DNA from: Haloterrigena turkmenica DSM 5511
GTDB lineage: Archaea > Halobacteriota > Halobacteria > Halobacteriales > Natrialbaceae
NCBI RefSeq assembly: GCF_000025325.1
Contig: NC_013743.1
Location: 2,108,001 to 2,172,000, forward strand
Reading direction: 5' to 3'
Length of the DNA: 64,000 nt
The notes beneath the pieces were generated by a model. That model ran no database searches and was not told where the DNA came from. It worked only from the letters and a program-made list of their open reading frames with translations. Within the stretch, counting starts at the first letter, position 1; each line of letters opens with the position of its first letter. Made by a program: the position numbers and the translations under genes. Shown here piece after piece: positions 35,470 to 44,771 of the stretch.

Positions 35470-36225
35470 TCAGCTGGCCGGGTCGTGACGGTGCTTGTCG
35501 TCCGCTTGGTGAGTGACCTCATCAGAGGTATCAATGTGTTCCGGGTGCCGGTAGAGGAATACTCCGACGGCGACGACCCATATTACACCCGGGATCAATC
35601 CGGTCTGGAAGGCCATCGACATGTCGGAGTACCCATGGGCTTGTACGATCGCGAAGGAAAGCGCTCCGATGCTGGCGACAGCGCTCAACCAGCCCATGCC
35701 GCTGAACCAGTTGAGACGAACCACCGACTCTGCGCTGGCAAAAAACGCCCCCGCGAAGAGCCCCGCCGCGATGCCAAACATGAACCACTGAATACTGAAG
35801 AGCCCACCTTCGATCTGCCGAACTGCGAAGGCCGTCTCGTAGAGCAATTCCTGTTGTTCGGGGTCCGCCGCCGCCCATCGATCAACCATGACCCCAAGCG
35901 CAACGCCGTCAACCGCGGCGAAGATGGCGTAGACGCCCGCACACACCATCATTGCCGCACCGCCAAGGGTCGCCCATACCCCGGCAACGTCCCTGCGGAG
36001 CCGGAATGCTAGGGCGATGATTGCAGCAGCCATCAAGAGGATTCCGAGGAGTTCCCCCAGGTGGTAGACAGCCCAATATGATTCAACTGCGTAGTCCGAG
36101 AAGGCTTCGTGCGTATGGTGCGGCGGCGTCCACGGGTGTAAGTATGCCGACACGCCATAGATCACGAGTCCTGATATTGCGGCTACGGCCCCGACCTTCG
36201 AGAAATACCGTTCAGACGGAGTCAT
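35470..36225 (-). CDS. DUF4386-like membrane protein
   Basis: This 251-residue protein has about seven hydrophobic segments. It is a close relative of the gene upstream: both contain a DGxAL-xx-xVDRWA block, then QELL and AFAVRQIEGG. I chose ATG 36225 because it overlaps the upstream gene by 14 nt and starts just before RYFSKVGAVAAISG, matching LYRVGAVAAILG of its neighbour. The longer frame to 36363 is in a different phase from that gene's conserved part. DUF4386 proteins are membrane proteins of unknown role in bacteria and archaea. The codon usage is less GC-biased than in surrounding genes. Confidence 0.8.
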   Translation of the reverse strand: MTPSERYFSKVGAVAAISGLVIYGVSAYLHPWTPPHHTHEAFSDYAVESYWAVYHLGELLGILLMAAAIIALAFRLRRDVAGVWATLGGAAMMVCAGVYAIFAAVDGVALGVMVDRWAAADPEQQELLYETAFAVRQIEGGLFSIQWFMFGIAAGLFAGAFFASAESVVRLNWFSGMGWLSAVASIGALSFAIVQAHGYSDMSMAFQTGLIPGVIWVVAVGVFLYRHPEHIDTSDEVTHQADDKHRHDPAS

Positions 36226-37051
36226 CGATCTCCCCCGATTGAGTAGCATCTCCTTCAATACTGCGAGCCCGTGGTTCGGAAGGATGAGTGAGCTGTCGGC
36301 GACTGCTCTGGAACAGGTATCGTCCGACGAGACCGATCCAGAGCAATGCAAGCAGATTGCCAAGAACGCCCACTCCGAACAAGAACCCCATGCTCCCCGA
36401 GTGCCCCGTTATTTCTCCGAACGGGTCGAGCGCGAGGACGACACCTAACACAACTGTTAGCGGGCCTGCTGCTATGCCCAGCATACCCAACCAGTTCGGA
36501 GCCACATCGTCGATGACGAGCGCAACGCCGTAAACGAGGATAGTAAGCCCTAGTCCTACGACAAACATGGCCAGAACGGCGCCTTCGATTTGTCGAACGG
36601 CGTACGCTCCCTCGAACAACAATTCCTGAGACTCGGCGGATGTCTCTGCCCACCGATCCACCAGCAGTTTGAGGGCGATGCCATCGATCGCTTGAAGAGC
36701 GGCGGCCAGCGTCAGACTCATCACCGTTCCTGCTGCCCCCAGTACGGCCCATCCCGCAGCACGTCCGACGCGCATCCGCCAGGATAGTACCAGCAAGGCA
36801 CCGAAGATGAGAGCAAATCCGAGGAATTCGAGCAAGTGTGCCAGCACCCAGTACTCGTGAGCGGCGTAGTCGGCGAACGCTACGGGCGGGTTTCCGGGCT
36901 CACTCTGCGGGTGAAACTGATCCGAGGCTTGCCGTCCAATCTGAATGGCGACGCCAAGTATGGCTGCAACGGCCCCCACTCGATACAATTGAGTGTCAGA
37001 TGACGGAATCGATTCGGTCGGCACCAGTCCGGTCTCGTCTGCCGCGGTCAT
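36212..37051 (-). CDS. DUF4386-like membrane protein (tandem paralogue)
   Basis: This 279-residue protein is the upstream partner of the gene ending at 35470. It has about seven hydrophobic segments and the shared block DGIALKLLVDRWAETSAESQELLFEGAYAVRQIEGA. The N-terminus is soluble for about 20 residues and the C-terminus is a polar tail of about 35 residues. The pair is clearly a tandem duplication, translated together through a 14-nt overlap. Function is unknown. It is less GC-rich than the genes at either side, which suggests arrival by transfer. Confidence 0.8.
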   Translation of the reverse strand: MTAADETGLVPTESIPSSDTQLYRVGAVAAILGVAIQIGRQASDQFHPQSEPGNPPVAFADYAAHEYWVLAHLLEFLGFALIFGALLVLSWRMRVGRAAGWAVLGAAGTVMSLTLAAALQAIDGIALKLLVDRWAETSAESQELLFEGAYAVRQIEGAVLAMFVVGLGLTILVYGVALVIDDVAPNWLGMLGIAAGPLTVVLGVVLALDPFGEITGHSGSMGFLFGVGVLGNLLALLWIGLVGRYLFQSSRRQLTHPSEPRARSIEGDATQSGEIDDSV

Positions 37052-37496
37052 ACCCGGTTCACCCCTGCAAAGTGATCATCGATGAGTTCGGTGTTCCCTG
37101 TAGCTATCTCTACTTCAACTTGATAACGGATCAGTTGCGTCTTCCCCACATATTTGGTCAATGATGGCATTATTTCTTCCAATTATAATGCTCAACTCGA
37201 CAGATCCCTCTTTTAATATGAGTCTGTTGCGAGCACTGGTATTCCTATATGACGCGCTCTGTGTTAGATGTTACCAAACACCAAGAAAAACAGGGATCTC
37301 ATGAGAGATTTGTGCCCTGTATTCAGCATGACTCCCCGGACATCATTGAAAAACTGTCAGGAACCTCAACGGTATGTCCGCAGACGCACTTACCGAATTG
37401 CCCACTCAGTTCAGGTATAATTCTGAATAAAGAAATCGCGCTACGATCCACTGTTAATCGGTATGCTTTCAAGAGAAACTAGAAAAGAACAACGCG
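37052..37496. other. A/T-rich stretch between DUF4386 and trkA
   Basis: About 445 bases of lower-GC DNA. A 77-codon open frame (37249-37482, plus strand) exists, but it has no membrane segment, no known motif and an ordinary random-looking composition, so I do not call it a gene. The segment must contain promoters for the leftward DUF4386 pair and the rightward trkA. It may be part of an acquired segment that includes the DUF4386 genes. Confidence 0.45.
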
Positions 37497-38174
37497 ATGT
37501 ATCTCGTCATCGTTGGGGCCGGCGATATCGGGACGCCGCTCATCGATATCGCGACCCGCTCGGGCAACGAAGTCGTCGTTATCGAGAACGACCCCGAACG
37601 GGCCGACCGGGTCGCTGGTGAGTACGACTGCTTAGTTCTCAACGACGATGCGACGGCCCACGGCGCTCTCAGGGACGCCGGGATCGAGCGAGCGGACGCG
37701 CTGATCAGCACGACGGACCGGGACGCGATCAACATCATGGTCTGTCTGCTCGCGAAGGAGCACGATGTCCCCTCGATCGTCTCGGTCGTTCACGACCCGG
37801 AGCACATGAACGTGTTCCGCCAGATCGGCGTCAACACGATGGAGAATCCACAGGAACTCATCGCCGAATACCTCTATCGATCGGTGGATCGCCCGGCGAT
37901 CGTCGACTACATGCGAATCGGCGAGGAGGCGGAAGTGTTCGAGATCCGGGTCACGGAAGGCGCACCGATCGCCGGGAAGACGCTCATCGAGGCCGCAGAC
38001 GAGGATCTGCTCCCCGACGACGTCCTGATCGTCGCGATCGAACGCGAGGGTCAGGATCCGCCGATCACGCCGAGAGGGAGGACGAGGATCGAGGCCGACG
38101 ACTTACTGACCGTCTATTCGGCGTTCGGTGCGGCTCCCGAACTCACTACCGTATTCGGTCACACCGAGGACTGA
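37497..38174 (+). CDS. trkA: TrkA-type potassium channel regulator (single RCK module)
   Basis: This 225-residue cytoplasmic protein has one TrkA-N Rossmann domain (MYLVIVGAGDIGTPL at about 1-15, with IENDPERAD at about 31-39) that should bind NAD(H) or ATP. A TrkA-C domain (about 140-220) ends with GRTRIEADDLLTVYS. One module means it must form dimers of the octameric ring that gates TrkH. The trkH gene follows on the same strand, 133 nt later, so they are likely one operon. Confidence 0.92.
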   Translation: MYLVIVGAGDIGTPLIDIATRSGNEVVVIENDPERADRVAGEYDCLVLNDDATAHGALRDAGIERADALISTTDRDAINIMVCLLAKEHDVPSIVSVVHDPEHMNVFRQIGVNTMENPQELIAEYLYRSVDRPAIVDYMRIGEEAEVFEIRVTEGAPIAGKTLIEAADEDLLPDDVLIVAIEREGQDPPITPRGRTRIEADDLLTVYSAFGAAPELTTVFGHTED

Positions 38175-38307
38175 ACGCCATGAGGTGCGAACCGAATGCA
38201 CGAGACGCCGACGTTCGATATCCACAGTACTCGGCGAGCAGCGGGCCGCGCACGTCCCGTCGGCGTTTCGACGGGCGGGCGAACGCAGATCGGACGGTGA
38301 TGGACGG

Positions 38308-39858
38308 ATGAACGAGGCGCTGGAAACGATCGGCCGGGACTTGGGCCGCATGTTCGAGGCGCTGGCCGGACTGCTGTTCGTCTCGCTGCTCGTGCCGCTC
38401 GTCTGGGGCGAGTACTGGGCGATCCCGGCGCTGGCCGTCTCCGGGCTGGTACCGTTCGCCATCGGCTACAGCCTGACCTCGCGGTTTCGCGAGGCGACCC
38501 GGCCCGGAAAGCTTCACGGTATGATCATCGCCGCCGTCGGCTGGCTCTGCGTCGCGATCTTCGGATCGCTGCCGTTCTTGCTCATCGCGTGGACGGTCGA
38601 ACTCGGCGTCCCGCTCCTCGAGACGCCGTCCCGGACGTCGACGCTCGCGGCGTTCACCGATCCGCTCAACGCCCTGTTCGAGAGCATGAGCGGCTTCACC
38701 GGAACCGGACTGACGATGACCGACAACGAGGAAGTGCTGCCGCGGACCCTCCAGTGGTGGCGCTCGTTCATCGAGTGGGTCGGCGGCGTGGGCGTGATCG
38801 TCCTCACCACGGCGGTTCTCTCCCGCCCGGGGAGCGGTTCCCTAACCCTCTACGAGAGCGAGGCGCGCTCGGAACGGATTCACCCGAGTATCGTCTCGAC
38901 CGTCCAGACGATCTGGTGGATCTTCCTGCTGTTCACGTTCGTCTCGATCCTCCTGCTGTGGGCCGTCGGGATGCCCCTCTGGGGCGCGATCAATCACGGA
39001 ATGACCGGGCTCGCGACCGGCGGGTTCTCGATTACGGACAACTCGATCGCGACCTACGATAGCGCCGCGATCGACTTCGCGCTCCTGCCGGTCATGCTCC
39101 TCGGAAGCATCGCGTTCCCGGTGCACTACCTCATCCTGCAGGGCGATCTGCGAAACCTCTATACGGACCTCCAGACGCGATGGGTGTTCATCTACATGAG
39201 CCTCGGCACGCTCGCACTCACGATGTTCGTATACGCCGCTGGCACGTACGATACCCTATTCGGAGCGTTCCGATACGGTTCGTTCCAGTTCGTCTCGGCG
39301 GCGACCTGCGCCGGCTTCCAGACCGCCGTCGATGCGACCAACGTGGCGCTTGGCCGATGGCCAATTCAGGCCCAACTCACCGTGACGTTCGGCATGGTCA
39401 TCGGCGGCGCGGCCGGGTCGACGGTCGGCGGGATCAAACTCATCCGGGCGCTGACGCTGCTGAAAGGGATCCGGTTCCGTATCGCAGACGTCTTCTACCC
39501 CGAAAGCGCCGTTCGACGGCTGAAAATCAACGGTCGCAGCCTCAACGAGCGGGAACTCCGCCAGGAGTTCGAGGAAGCGGCGATCATCGCCACGCTCTGG
39601 TTCGTCTTCCTCGCCGTCGGGACGTTCGTGCTCCTGCTCATCCTTCCGCCGGGCGAGTACACGCTCGAGAACGTCTTCTTCGAGGTAGCGAGCGCGCAGG
39701 GCAACGTCGGCCTTTCGGCGGGGATCACCGGTCCCGAATCGCTGCCGACGCTCGGCAAGATCACGTTCCTGTTCAACATGTGGATCGGCCGCCTCGAGAT
39801 TATCCCGGTGCTGGTAACGCTCCGGGCGGTGTTCGATCGCGGGGGGCTCTACCAATGA
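38308..39858 (+). CDS. trkH: TrkH family potassium uptake protein
   Basis: This 516-residue membrane protein is the pore subunit of a Trk/Ktr potassium system. Its four pore loops can be seen: FESMSGFTGTGLT (about 125), TGLATGGFS (about 235), ATCAGFQTA (about 332) and SAQGNVGLSAG (about 467). Each holds the selectivity-filter Gly. About twelve hydrophobic segments surround them. I chose ATG 38308, since the frame upstream to 38128 overlaps trkA and is Arg-rich. A 67-codon gene overlaps its stop (ATGA). Confidence 0.94.
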   Translation: MNEALETIGRDLGRMFEALAGLLFVSLLVPLVWGEYWAIPALAVSGLVPFAIGYSLTSRFREATRPGKLHGMIIAAVGWLCVAIFGSLPFLLIAWTVELGVPLLETPSRTSTLAAFTDPLNALFESMSGFTGTGLTMTDNEEVLPRTLQWWRSFIEWVGGVGVIVLTTAVLSRPGSGSLTLYESEARSERIHPSIVSTVQTIWWIFLLFTFVSILLLWAVGMPLWGAINHGMTGLATGGFSITDNSIATYDSAAIDFALLPVMLLGSIAFPVHYLILQGDLRNLYTDLQTRWVFIYMSLGTLALTMFVYAAGTYDTLFGAFRYGSFQFVSAATCAGFQTAVDATNVALGRWPIQAQLTVTFGMVIGGAAGSTVGGIKLIRALTLLKGIRFRIADVFYPESAVRRLKINGRSLNERELRQEFEEAAIIATLWFVFLAVGTFVLLLILPPGEYTLENVFFEVASAQGNVGLSAGITGPESLPTLGKITFLFNMWIGRLEIIPVLVTLRAVFDRGGLYQ

Positions 39859-40058
39859 CGCTCCGCGAGATACCGGTTGTCGGCGAACTCCTCGAGTCGG
39901 GCGCGGAGGATCGAGTCTTCGATACCCTCTTGCTGATCGGTCCCGGTATCATCCTCGTTATCGCTCTCCTCGGCCGATCCCCGCTCACGCTCGGTATCGC
40001 GATCGGCTATCTCGTGTTCTTTCTCGCGTACGTCCTCTATCGAGGCGTACAGCACTGA
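39855..40058 (+). CDS. 67-residue membrane protein coupled to trkH
   Basis: This gene starts with an ATG overlapping the trkH stop codon as ATGA, so it is almost certainly co-translated with trkH. The protein is 67 residues. The first 23 residues are polar and acidic (LREIPVVGELLESGAEDRVFD), then two hydrophobic helices (about 25-40 and 44-62) end in YRGVQH. It resembles a small accessory subunit in layout, comparable in size to KdpF of Kdp systems, but the sequences are unrelated as far as I can see. No family recognised. Convergent with the second trkH gene. Confidence 0.8.
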   Translation: MTLREIPVVGELLESGAEDRVFDTLLLIGPGIILVIALLGRSPLTLGIAIGYLVFFLAYVLYRGVQH

Positions 40059-40179
40059 GGGCGGCGGGATCGATCCTCACAGCACGCAGACGGAAGTTTC
40101 GGCGCTCGTATCCCGTATGAATCGTCGTCAGACAGTCGGCCTGCACGCCGTCGCTCGAGACGGCTCCCGCTCGAGCGCC

Positions 40180-41724
40180 TCACCGCTTCCAGAACGCCCC
40201 GGTGAACAGCACGAGCGCCGGAATGATCTCGAGGCGGCCGATCCACATGAGGAAGATCATCACGAGTTTCGAGGTCACAGGGAACTCGCGGTAGCTACCG
40301 AAGGGGCCGAGGTCGCCGAAGCCCGGACCGATATTCCCGATCGTCGCGATGCTGGCGCTGATGGCGTCGATCGGCTCGAGCGAGACCGCGCCGCGGGTCG
40401 AATCGACGGCGATGAACACCGTCGCGATCACGAAGATGAACAGGTACAGCAGCGTGAAGCCGAGAACGCCGCGGATGACGTCCTCGTCGACGACGTAGCC
40501 GCCGAGCCGAATCGGCTGGACGGCCTCGGGGTGGGCGGCGGTGAACAGCTCCCGGCGGGCGACTTTCAGGACGACCAGCCAGCGGATGATCTTGACGCCG
40601 CCACCGGTCGAGCCGGCGCAGCCGCCGATGAACATCGCGATCAGGAGGACGGTCTGTGCGATCGGGTCCCACTGCGCGAAGTCGCTCGTCGCGTACCCCG
40701 TCGAGTTCAACAGCGAGACGGTCTGGAAGGCCGCGTGGCGCAGAGCGCTCTCGCCGTATCCCTCGGTCGCTCCGCCCAGTTCGCCCAGCGCTGGGGCGCT
40801 GCCGCTGTAGAGCAACGCGGCCACGATCGCGGTCACGACGGCGATCGCACCCGCGTAGGCGCGGAACTCGGTGTTCTGGAAGAGTCGTCGCGGTTCGCCG
40901 TCTAAGACGTACCAGAACAGCGCGAAGTTGGTCCCGGCGACCGCCATGAAGGGAATGATGATCCACTGAACGACCGCGGAAAACGCGGCGACGCTGTCGG
41001 CTTCGGGCGAGAACCCGCCGGTCGGAAGCGTTGTAAATCCGTGGGCGACCGCGTTGTAGAAGTGCATGTTCGGCGCCAACCCGACGAGATGGAGGCCATA
41101 GAGGAGTCCGATGAGAAGGATCGTGAACCCGAAGTAGACGAGCCAGAGGATGCGAGCCGTTTCGGCGATCTTCGGCGTCAGCTTCTGTAGCTCTGGCCCC
41201 GGCGCCTCCGAACGGATCAGCTGCGCGCCGTTGACCGCCAGCTCCGGCAGGATCGCGATCATCAACACGATGATCCCCATCCCACCGAGCCACTGGGTGA
41301 GCTGGCGCCACATCATGAGGGCGTGGGAGTGCTGTTCGACGGAGATCGCGGCCATCACGGTCGCTCCAGTCGTCGTGAATCCGGACATCGACTCGAACAG
41401 CGCGTTCACCGGATGTCTGAGCGCGGATTCGGTTCCGTAGCCGGCGATGAGATACGGGATCGCACCGACGACCGCGACCACGAGCCACGAGATCGCGACC
41501 AGCAGCAACGCTTCCCGGGGACCCAGATCGGAATCTGGATCGGGATCGAGTCGTTCGAGTCCGTACCCGATGGCAACGACGATCCCGATCGTCGCCACGA
41601 ACACGAAGATATCCTCCTGATAGACGACGGCGACGACGAGCGGCACGAATAGCGTCAGGGCGAGATACTTGAGTACGGTACCAGTCAGCGCGAGGCTCGC
41701 CTGCCAATCGACTCGTATATTCAT
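40180..41724 (-). CDS. trkH: TrkH family potassium uptake protein (second copy)
   Basis: This 514-residue protein is a second Trk pore subunit. Its pore loops are ESMSGFTTTGAT, HGFTTLPTGGFS, LLNSTGYATSD and SIATIGNIGPGFG, and the C-terminal end GRLEIIPALVL matches GRLEIIPVLVT of the other copy. I chose ATG 41724, because a longer frame to 42204 has an unrelated Arg/Thr-rich extension. Overall it is more like canonical TrkH/KtrB than the first copy, so the two may differ in affinity or partner. Its regulator is probably the two-module TrkA at 44772-46106, on the same strand but separated by other genes. Confidence 0.94.
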   Translation of the reverse strand: MNIRVDWQASLALTGTVLKYLALTLFVPLVVAVVYQEDIFVFVATIGIVVAIGYGLERLDPDPDSDLGPREALLLVAISWLVVAVVGAIPYLIAGYGTESALRHPVNALFESMSGFTTTGATVMAAISVEQHSHALMMWRQLTQWLGGMGIIVLMIAILPELAVNGAQLIRSEAPGPELQKLTPKIAETARILWLVYFGFTILLIGLLYGLHLVGLAPNMHFYNAVAHGFTTLPTGGFSPEADSVAAFSAVVQWIIIPFMAVAGTNFALFWYVLDGEPRRLFQNTEFRAYAGAIAVVTAIVAALLYSGSAPALGELGGATEGYGESALRHAAFQTVSLLNSTGYATSDFAQWDPIAQTVLLIAMFIGGCAGSTGGGVKIIRWLVVLKVARRELFTAAHPEAVQPIRLGGYVVDEDVIRGVLGFTLLYLFIFVIATVFIAVDSTRGAVSLEPIDAISASIATIGNIGPGFGDLGPFGSYREFPVTSKLVMIFLMWIGRLEIIPALVLFTGAFWKR

Positions 41725-41891
41725 ACTCTCAGGCCTGGCTCCGCTCGAGCCAGAATCATGGTCGGGGGAACTCGACGTCACTACATAATTCCACTGAAGT
41801 GGTTTGATCACGGAGACCGCCCGGAGTCGCCGGAAGACGCCGATCGCCGTCGCGGTCGAACGTACGGATCGCGACCATGTCAACCGGCCAT

Positions 41892-41898
41892 CTATATA
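41892..41898 (+). promoter_or_regulatory. TATA-box-like element before a small membrane gene
   Basis: CTATATA is centred about 29 nt before ATG 41924 and fits a leaderless archaeal promoter. The 200 bases between the second trkH and this gene are A/T-enriched and must contain a divergent promoter for trkH. Confidence 0.55.
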
Positions 41899-41923
41899 CG
41901 CTCGCCGCGTAGGTTCGGCCGGC

Positions 41924-42160
41924 ATGGCTCGACTTCCAAGCGTCCGGCACCCGGCCTCGTTCTTCGACGTCTTCACCGTCACTGCCGTGTCGATCGTCGT
42001 CGTCGCGGTGGTGCTGACAATCTGGCACGGGACGTTCGTCCGCACCGAAATGGGCGTATTCACCGTCCTCCTCTTCGGCTGGGTCGCCTGGGCGGTCAAT
42101 CGAATCCTCGAGGAGTCGGTCCAGCGATCGGACCGTACGCGGCGCGACTCGAGGCGCTGA
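41924..42160 (+). CDS. 78-residue two-helix membrane protein
   Basis: This protein has two hydrophobic helices (about 18-38 and 46-61), a short basic N-terminus (MARLPSVRHPASFFD) and an Arg-rich tail. It starts at ATG 41924 with a TATA-like element at the correct distance. It is transcribed divergently from the second trkH and is followed by a 245-base gap before the APC-UspA gene. Small membrane proteins lie beside both trkH genes in this region, but the two small proteins are not obviously related. Function unknown. Confidence 0.7.
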   Translation: MARLPSVRHPASFFDVFTVTAVSIVVVAVVLTIWHGTFVRTEMGVFTVLLFGWVAWAVNRILEESVQRSDRTRRDSRR

Positions 42161-42405
42161 GCCGATTCGCGGACTCGAGACTCGTCTCGGCGGCTGGGCG
42201 GCAAACGAACCAGTTAAGGCGCGTGTCCGACATCGCCCGAGTATGTCCGAACAGTCCTCCATACGGCGAGGACTCTCGGTATCGCCGCGTCCCGTCCGCG
42301 TTCGCGGTCAGTGATGGGGCGGGTCGAACGCCGGACATCACTTACTACTACAATGAAACGAAGGCTACTGAACGCGTTCACCGGAAGACCAGCGGGGGGG
42401 AACCG

Positions 42406-44718
42406 ATGAGCGGGAGCGACGAGGAACTCGCCAAGGACCTCGGACCGCTCGCCGCGCTGACGATCGGCGTCGGGACGATGATCGGCGCGGGGATCTTCGT
42501 TCTCCCCGGGGAGGCCGTCGCGGATCTCGGCCCGCTGGCGTCGCTGGCGTTCGTCATCGGCGGCGTGATCGCCCTGTTCACGGCGCTCTCGGCGTCCGAA
42601 CTCGGCACGGCGATGCCCGTCTCCGGCGGCGCCTACTACTACGTCAATCAGGGACTCGGGCCGCTGTTCGGCTCGATCGCCGGCTGGGGGAACTGGATGG
42701 GGCTGGCGTTCGCCTCCGCGTTCTACATGTACGGGTTCGGCGAGTACGTCAACCAGTTCGTGACCGTCCCGGCGTTGACGCTCGGTCCCGTCGGCCTCGA
42801 GTCGGCCCAGTTGATCGGGCTGGTCGGCGCCGCCTTCTTCATCACCGTCAACTACGTCGGCGCGAAGGAGACCGGCCGGTTACAGAACATCATCGTCGTC
42901 ACGTTGGTCGGTATTCTGGGCGTCTTCACGCTGTTCGGTCTCATGAACGCCGATCTGGAGACGCTCCGCCCCGTCGATCCCTTCGGCTGGGCGCCGCTCC
43001 TCCCGGTGACGGGGCTCGTCTTCGTCTCCTACCTCGGGTTCGTCCAGATCACGTCCGTCGGCGAGGAGATTCAGAACCCCGGCCGGAACTTACCGCGGGC
43101 GGTCATCGGGAGCGTCGTCATCGTGACCGTGATGTACGCGCTGATCCTCCTGACGGTGCTCGCCGCCGTCGAGACCGAGGTCGTCGCGAACAACGAGACC
43201 GCCGTCGTCGACGTCGCGCAGATGCTGATGGGGCCGATCGGCGCCGCCGCGCTGCTGTTCGGCGGGCTGTTGGCGACCGCCTCGTCGGCGAACGCCTCGA
43301 TCCTCGCGTCCTCGCGGATCAACTTCGCGATGGGTCGGGACAAGCTCGTCTCGCCGAAGATCAACGAGATCCACCCGCGGTTCGCGACGCCGTATCGCGC
43401 GATCGCGATCACGGGCGCGCTCATCCTGCTGTTCATCGCGCTGGGTAACCTCGAGATGCTGGCGTCGGCCGGCAGCGTCCTCCACCTCATCGTCTACGGG
43501 CTCCTCAATATCGCGCTGATCGTCTTCCGCGAGGCGGAACCCGCCGGCTACGACCCCGATTTCGAAGTCCCATTGTATCCCATCACGCCGATCCTGGGAG
43601 CGGTGCTCTCGCTCGCGCTGATCGGATTCATGGAACCGACCGTCATCCTCCTCTCGATGGCGTTCGTCGTGTTCGGTCTCGTCTGGTACCTCGGCTACGC
43701 CCGGTCGGAGATCGAATCGCAGGGCGTGCTCGCCGACTACGTCCTCGAGCGATCCGACGAACTCCCCGACGCGGCGGTGTCGGCGACGACGGCGGTCAAA
43801 CCGGAGGGCGGCGACTACCGCGTTATGGTCCCGCTCGCGAACCCCGCCCACGAGAAACACCTCATCACCCTCGCCTCCGCCATTGCGGACCAGAACGACG
43901 GGACGGTCGTCGCCGTCAACGTCGAGAAGGTCCCCGACCAGACGTCGCTGACGGCCGCACGCGACCAGCGGGACCACGAGGCGGCCGAACACCTGGTCGA
44001 GCAGGCGCGAGCCGACGCCGAGACGTACGGCGTCGACGTGGAAACCCACGTGGTTCTCTCGCACCGCGGCGTCGAGGAAGTGTTCGACGCCGCCACGCGC
44101 TACGATGCCGACGTCTGCGTGATGGGCTGGGGTCCGGACTCGCTGGGATCGTCGGGCCGCGTGGAGAGCAGGACCGACGAACTCGCCCACTCGCTGCCGT
44201 GTGACTTCCTCGTGTTTCGGGACCGCGGGTTCGACCCGTCCCGGATCCTCCTCCCGACCGCGGGCGGTCCGGACTCCGACCTCGCGGCGGCCGTCGCGCG
44301 CTGTCTGCGCGATCAGTACGACGCCGAGGTGACCTTACTCCACGTCGCGGACGATCCCCAGCAGGGACGCGCGTTCCTCGAGTCGTGGGCCGACGAACGC
44401 GACCTGTCGGACGCGACGCTCACCGTCGAGACGGGCGACGTCCAGCGCAGCATCGGCGACGCGGCAGCGGACGCGACGCTGCTGGTCATCGGCGCGACGG
44501 AGAAGGGCCTGCTCTCGCGGGTCGTTCGCGGCTCGCTCGTGCTCGACGTCCTCGAGGACGTCGACTGTTCGGTACTGCTCGCCGAGAAGCGCCACAAACG
44601 CTCGGTTCGCGAGCGGATATTCGGATCCGGAAGCGGCAATCGAAGCGACGCGGAGACGGGCGTGACGACGGAGCCGTCGACGCCGGATCCCGAGTCCGAG
44701 ACGACGAGAACGGACTGA
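42406..44718 (+). CDS. APC amino-acid permease fused to two UspA domains
   Basis: This 770-residue protein joins an amino-acid/polyamine/organocation permease (about 1-455) with two universal-stress-protein domains (about 470-605 and 610-740). The permease starts with LGPLAALTIGVGTMIGAGIFVLPG, the substrate-binding helix 1 signature, and ends near YLGYARSEIE. The first UspA domain begins YRVMVPLANPAHEKH and the second ILLPTAGGPDSD. A polar, acidic tail follows. Such fusions are known in haloarchaea and suggest nucleotide-dependent control of transport. I use ATG 42406; the frame upstream to 41758 overlaps other genes. It lies between two trk loci, which suggests a shared response to osmotic stress. 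Confidence 0.92.
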   Translation: MSGSDEELAKDLGPLAALTIGVGTMIGAGIFVLPGEAVADLGPLASLAFVIGGVIALFTALSASELGTAMPVSGGAYYYVNQGLGPLFGSIAGWGNWMGLAFASAFYMYGFGEYVNQFVTVPALTLGPVGLESAQLIGLVGAAFFITVNYVGAKETGRLQNIIVVTLVGILGVFTLFGLMNADLETLRPVDPFGWAPLLPVTGLVFVSYLGFVQITSVGEEIQNPGRNLPRAVIGSVVIVTVMYALILLTVLAAVETEVVANNETAVVDVAQMLMGPIGAAALLFGGLLATASSANASILASSRINFAMGRDKLVSPKINEIHPRFATPYRAIAITGALILLFIALGNLEMLASAGSVLHLIVYGLLNIALIVFREAEPAGYDPDFEVPLYPITPILGAVLSLALIGFMEPTVILLSMAFVVFGLVWYLGYARSEIESQGVLADYVLERSDELPDAAVSATTAVKPEGGDYRVMVPLANPAHEKHLITLASAIADQNDGTVVAVNVEKVPDQTSLTAARDQRDHEAAEHLVEQARADAETYGVDVETHVVLSHRGVEEVFDAATRYDADVCVMGWGPDSLGSSGRVESRTDELAHSLPCDFLVFRDRGFDPSRILLPTAGGPDSDLAAAVARCLRDQYDAEVTLLHVADDPQQGRAFLESWADERDLSDATLTVETGDVQRSIGDAAADATLLVIGATEKGLLSRVVRGSLVLDVLEDVDCSVLLAEKRHKRSVRERIFGSGSGNRSDAETGVTTEPSTPDPESETTRTD

Positions 44719-44771
44719 CGACGGGTTCTTCACTCCCTCACGGAGCCGGTTCGCTGTCTCATCGGTTCACC

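Noticed and set aside
37319-37332. GTATTCAGCATGAC, repeated at 60834-60847
   Set aside because: A 14-mer shared by two sites. Several such repeats are expected by chance in 64 kb on two strands, and the flanks do not match.
37249-37482. 77-codon open frame before trkA
   Set aside because: No membrane segment, motif or recognisable family, and it lies in A/T-rich DNA likely to hold promoters.
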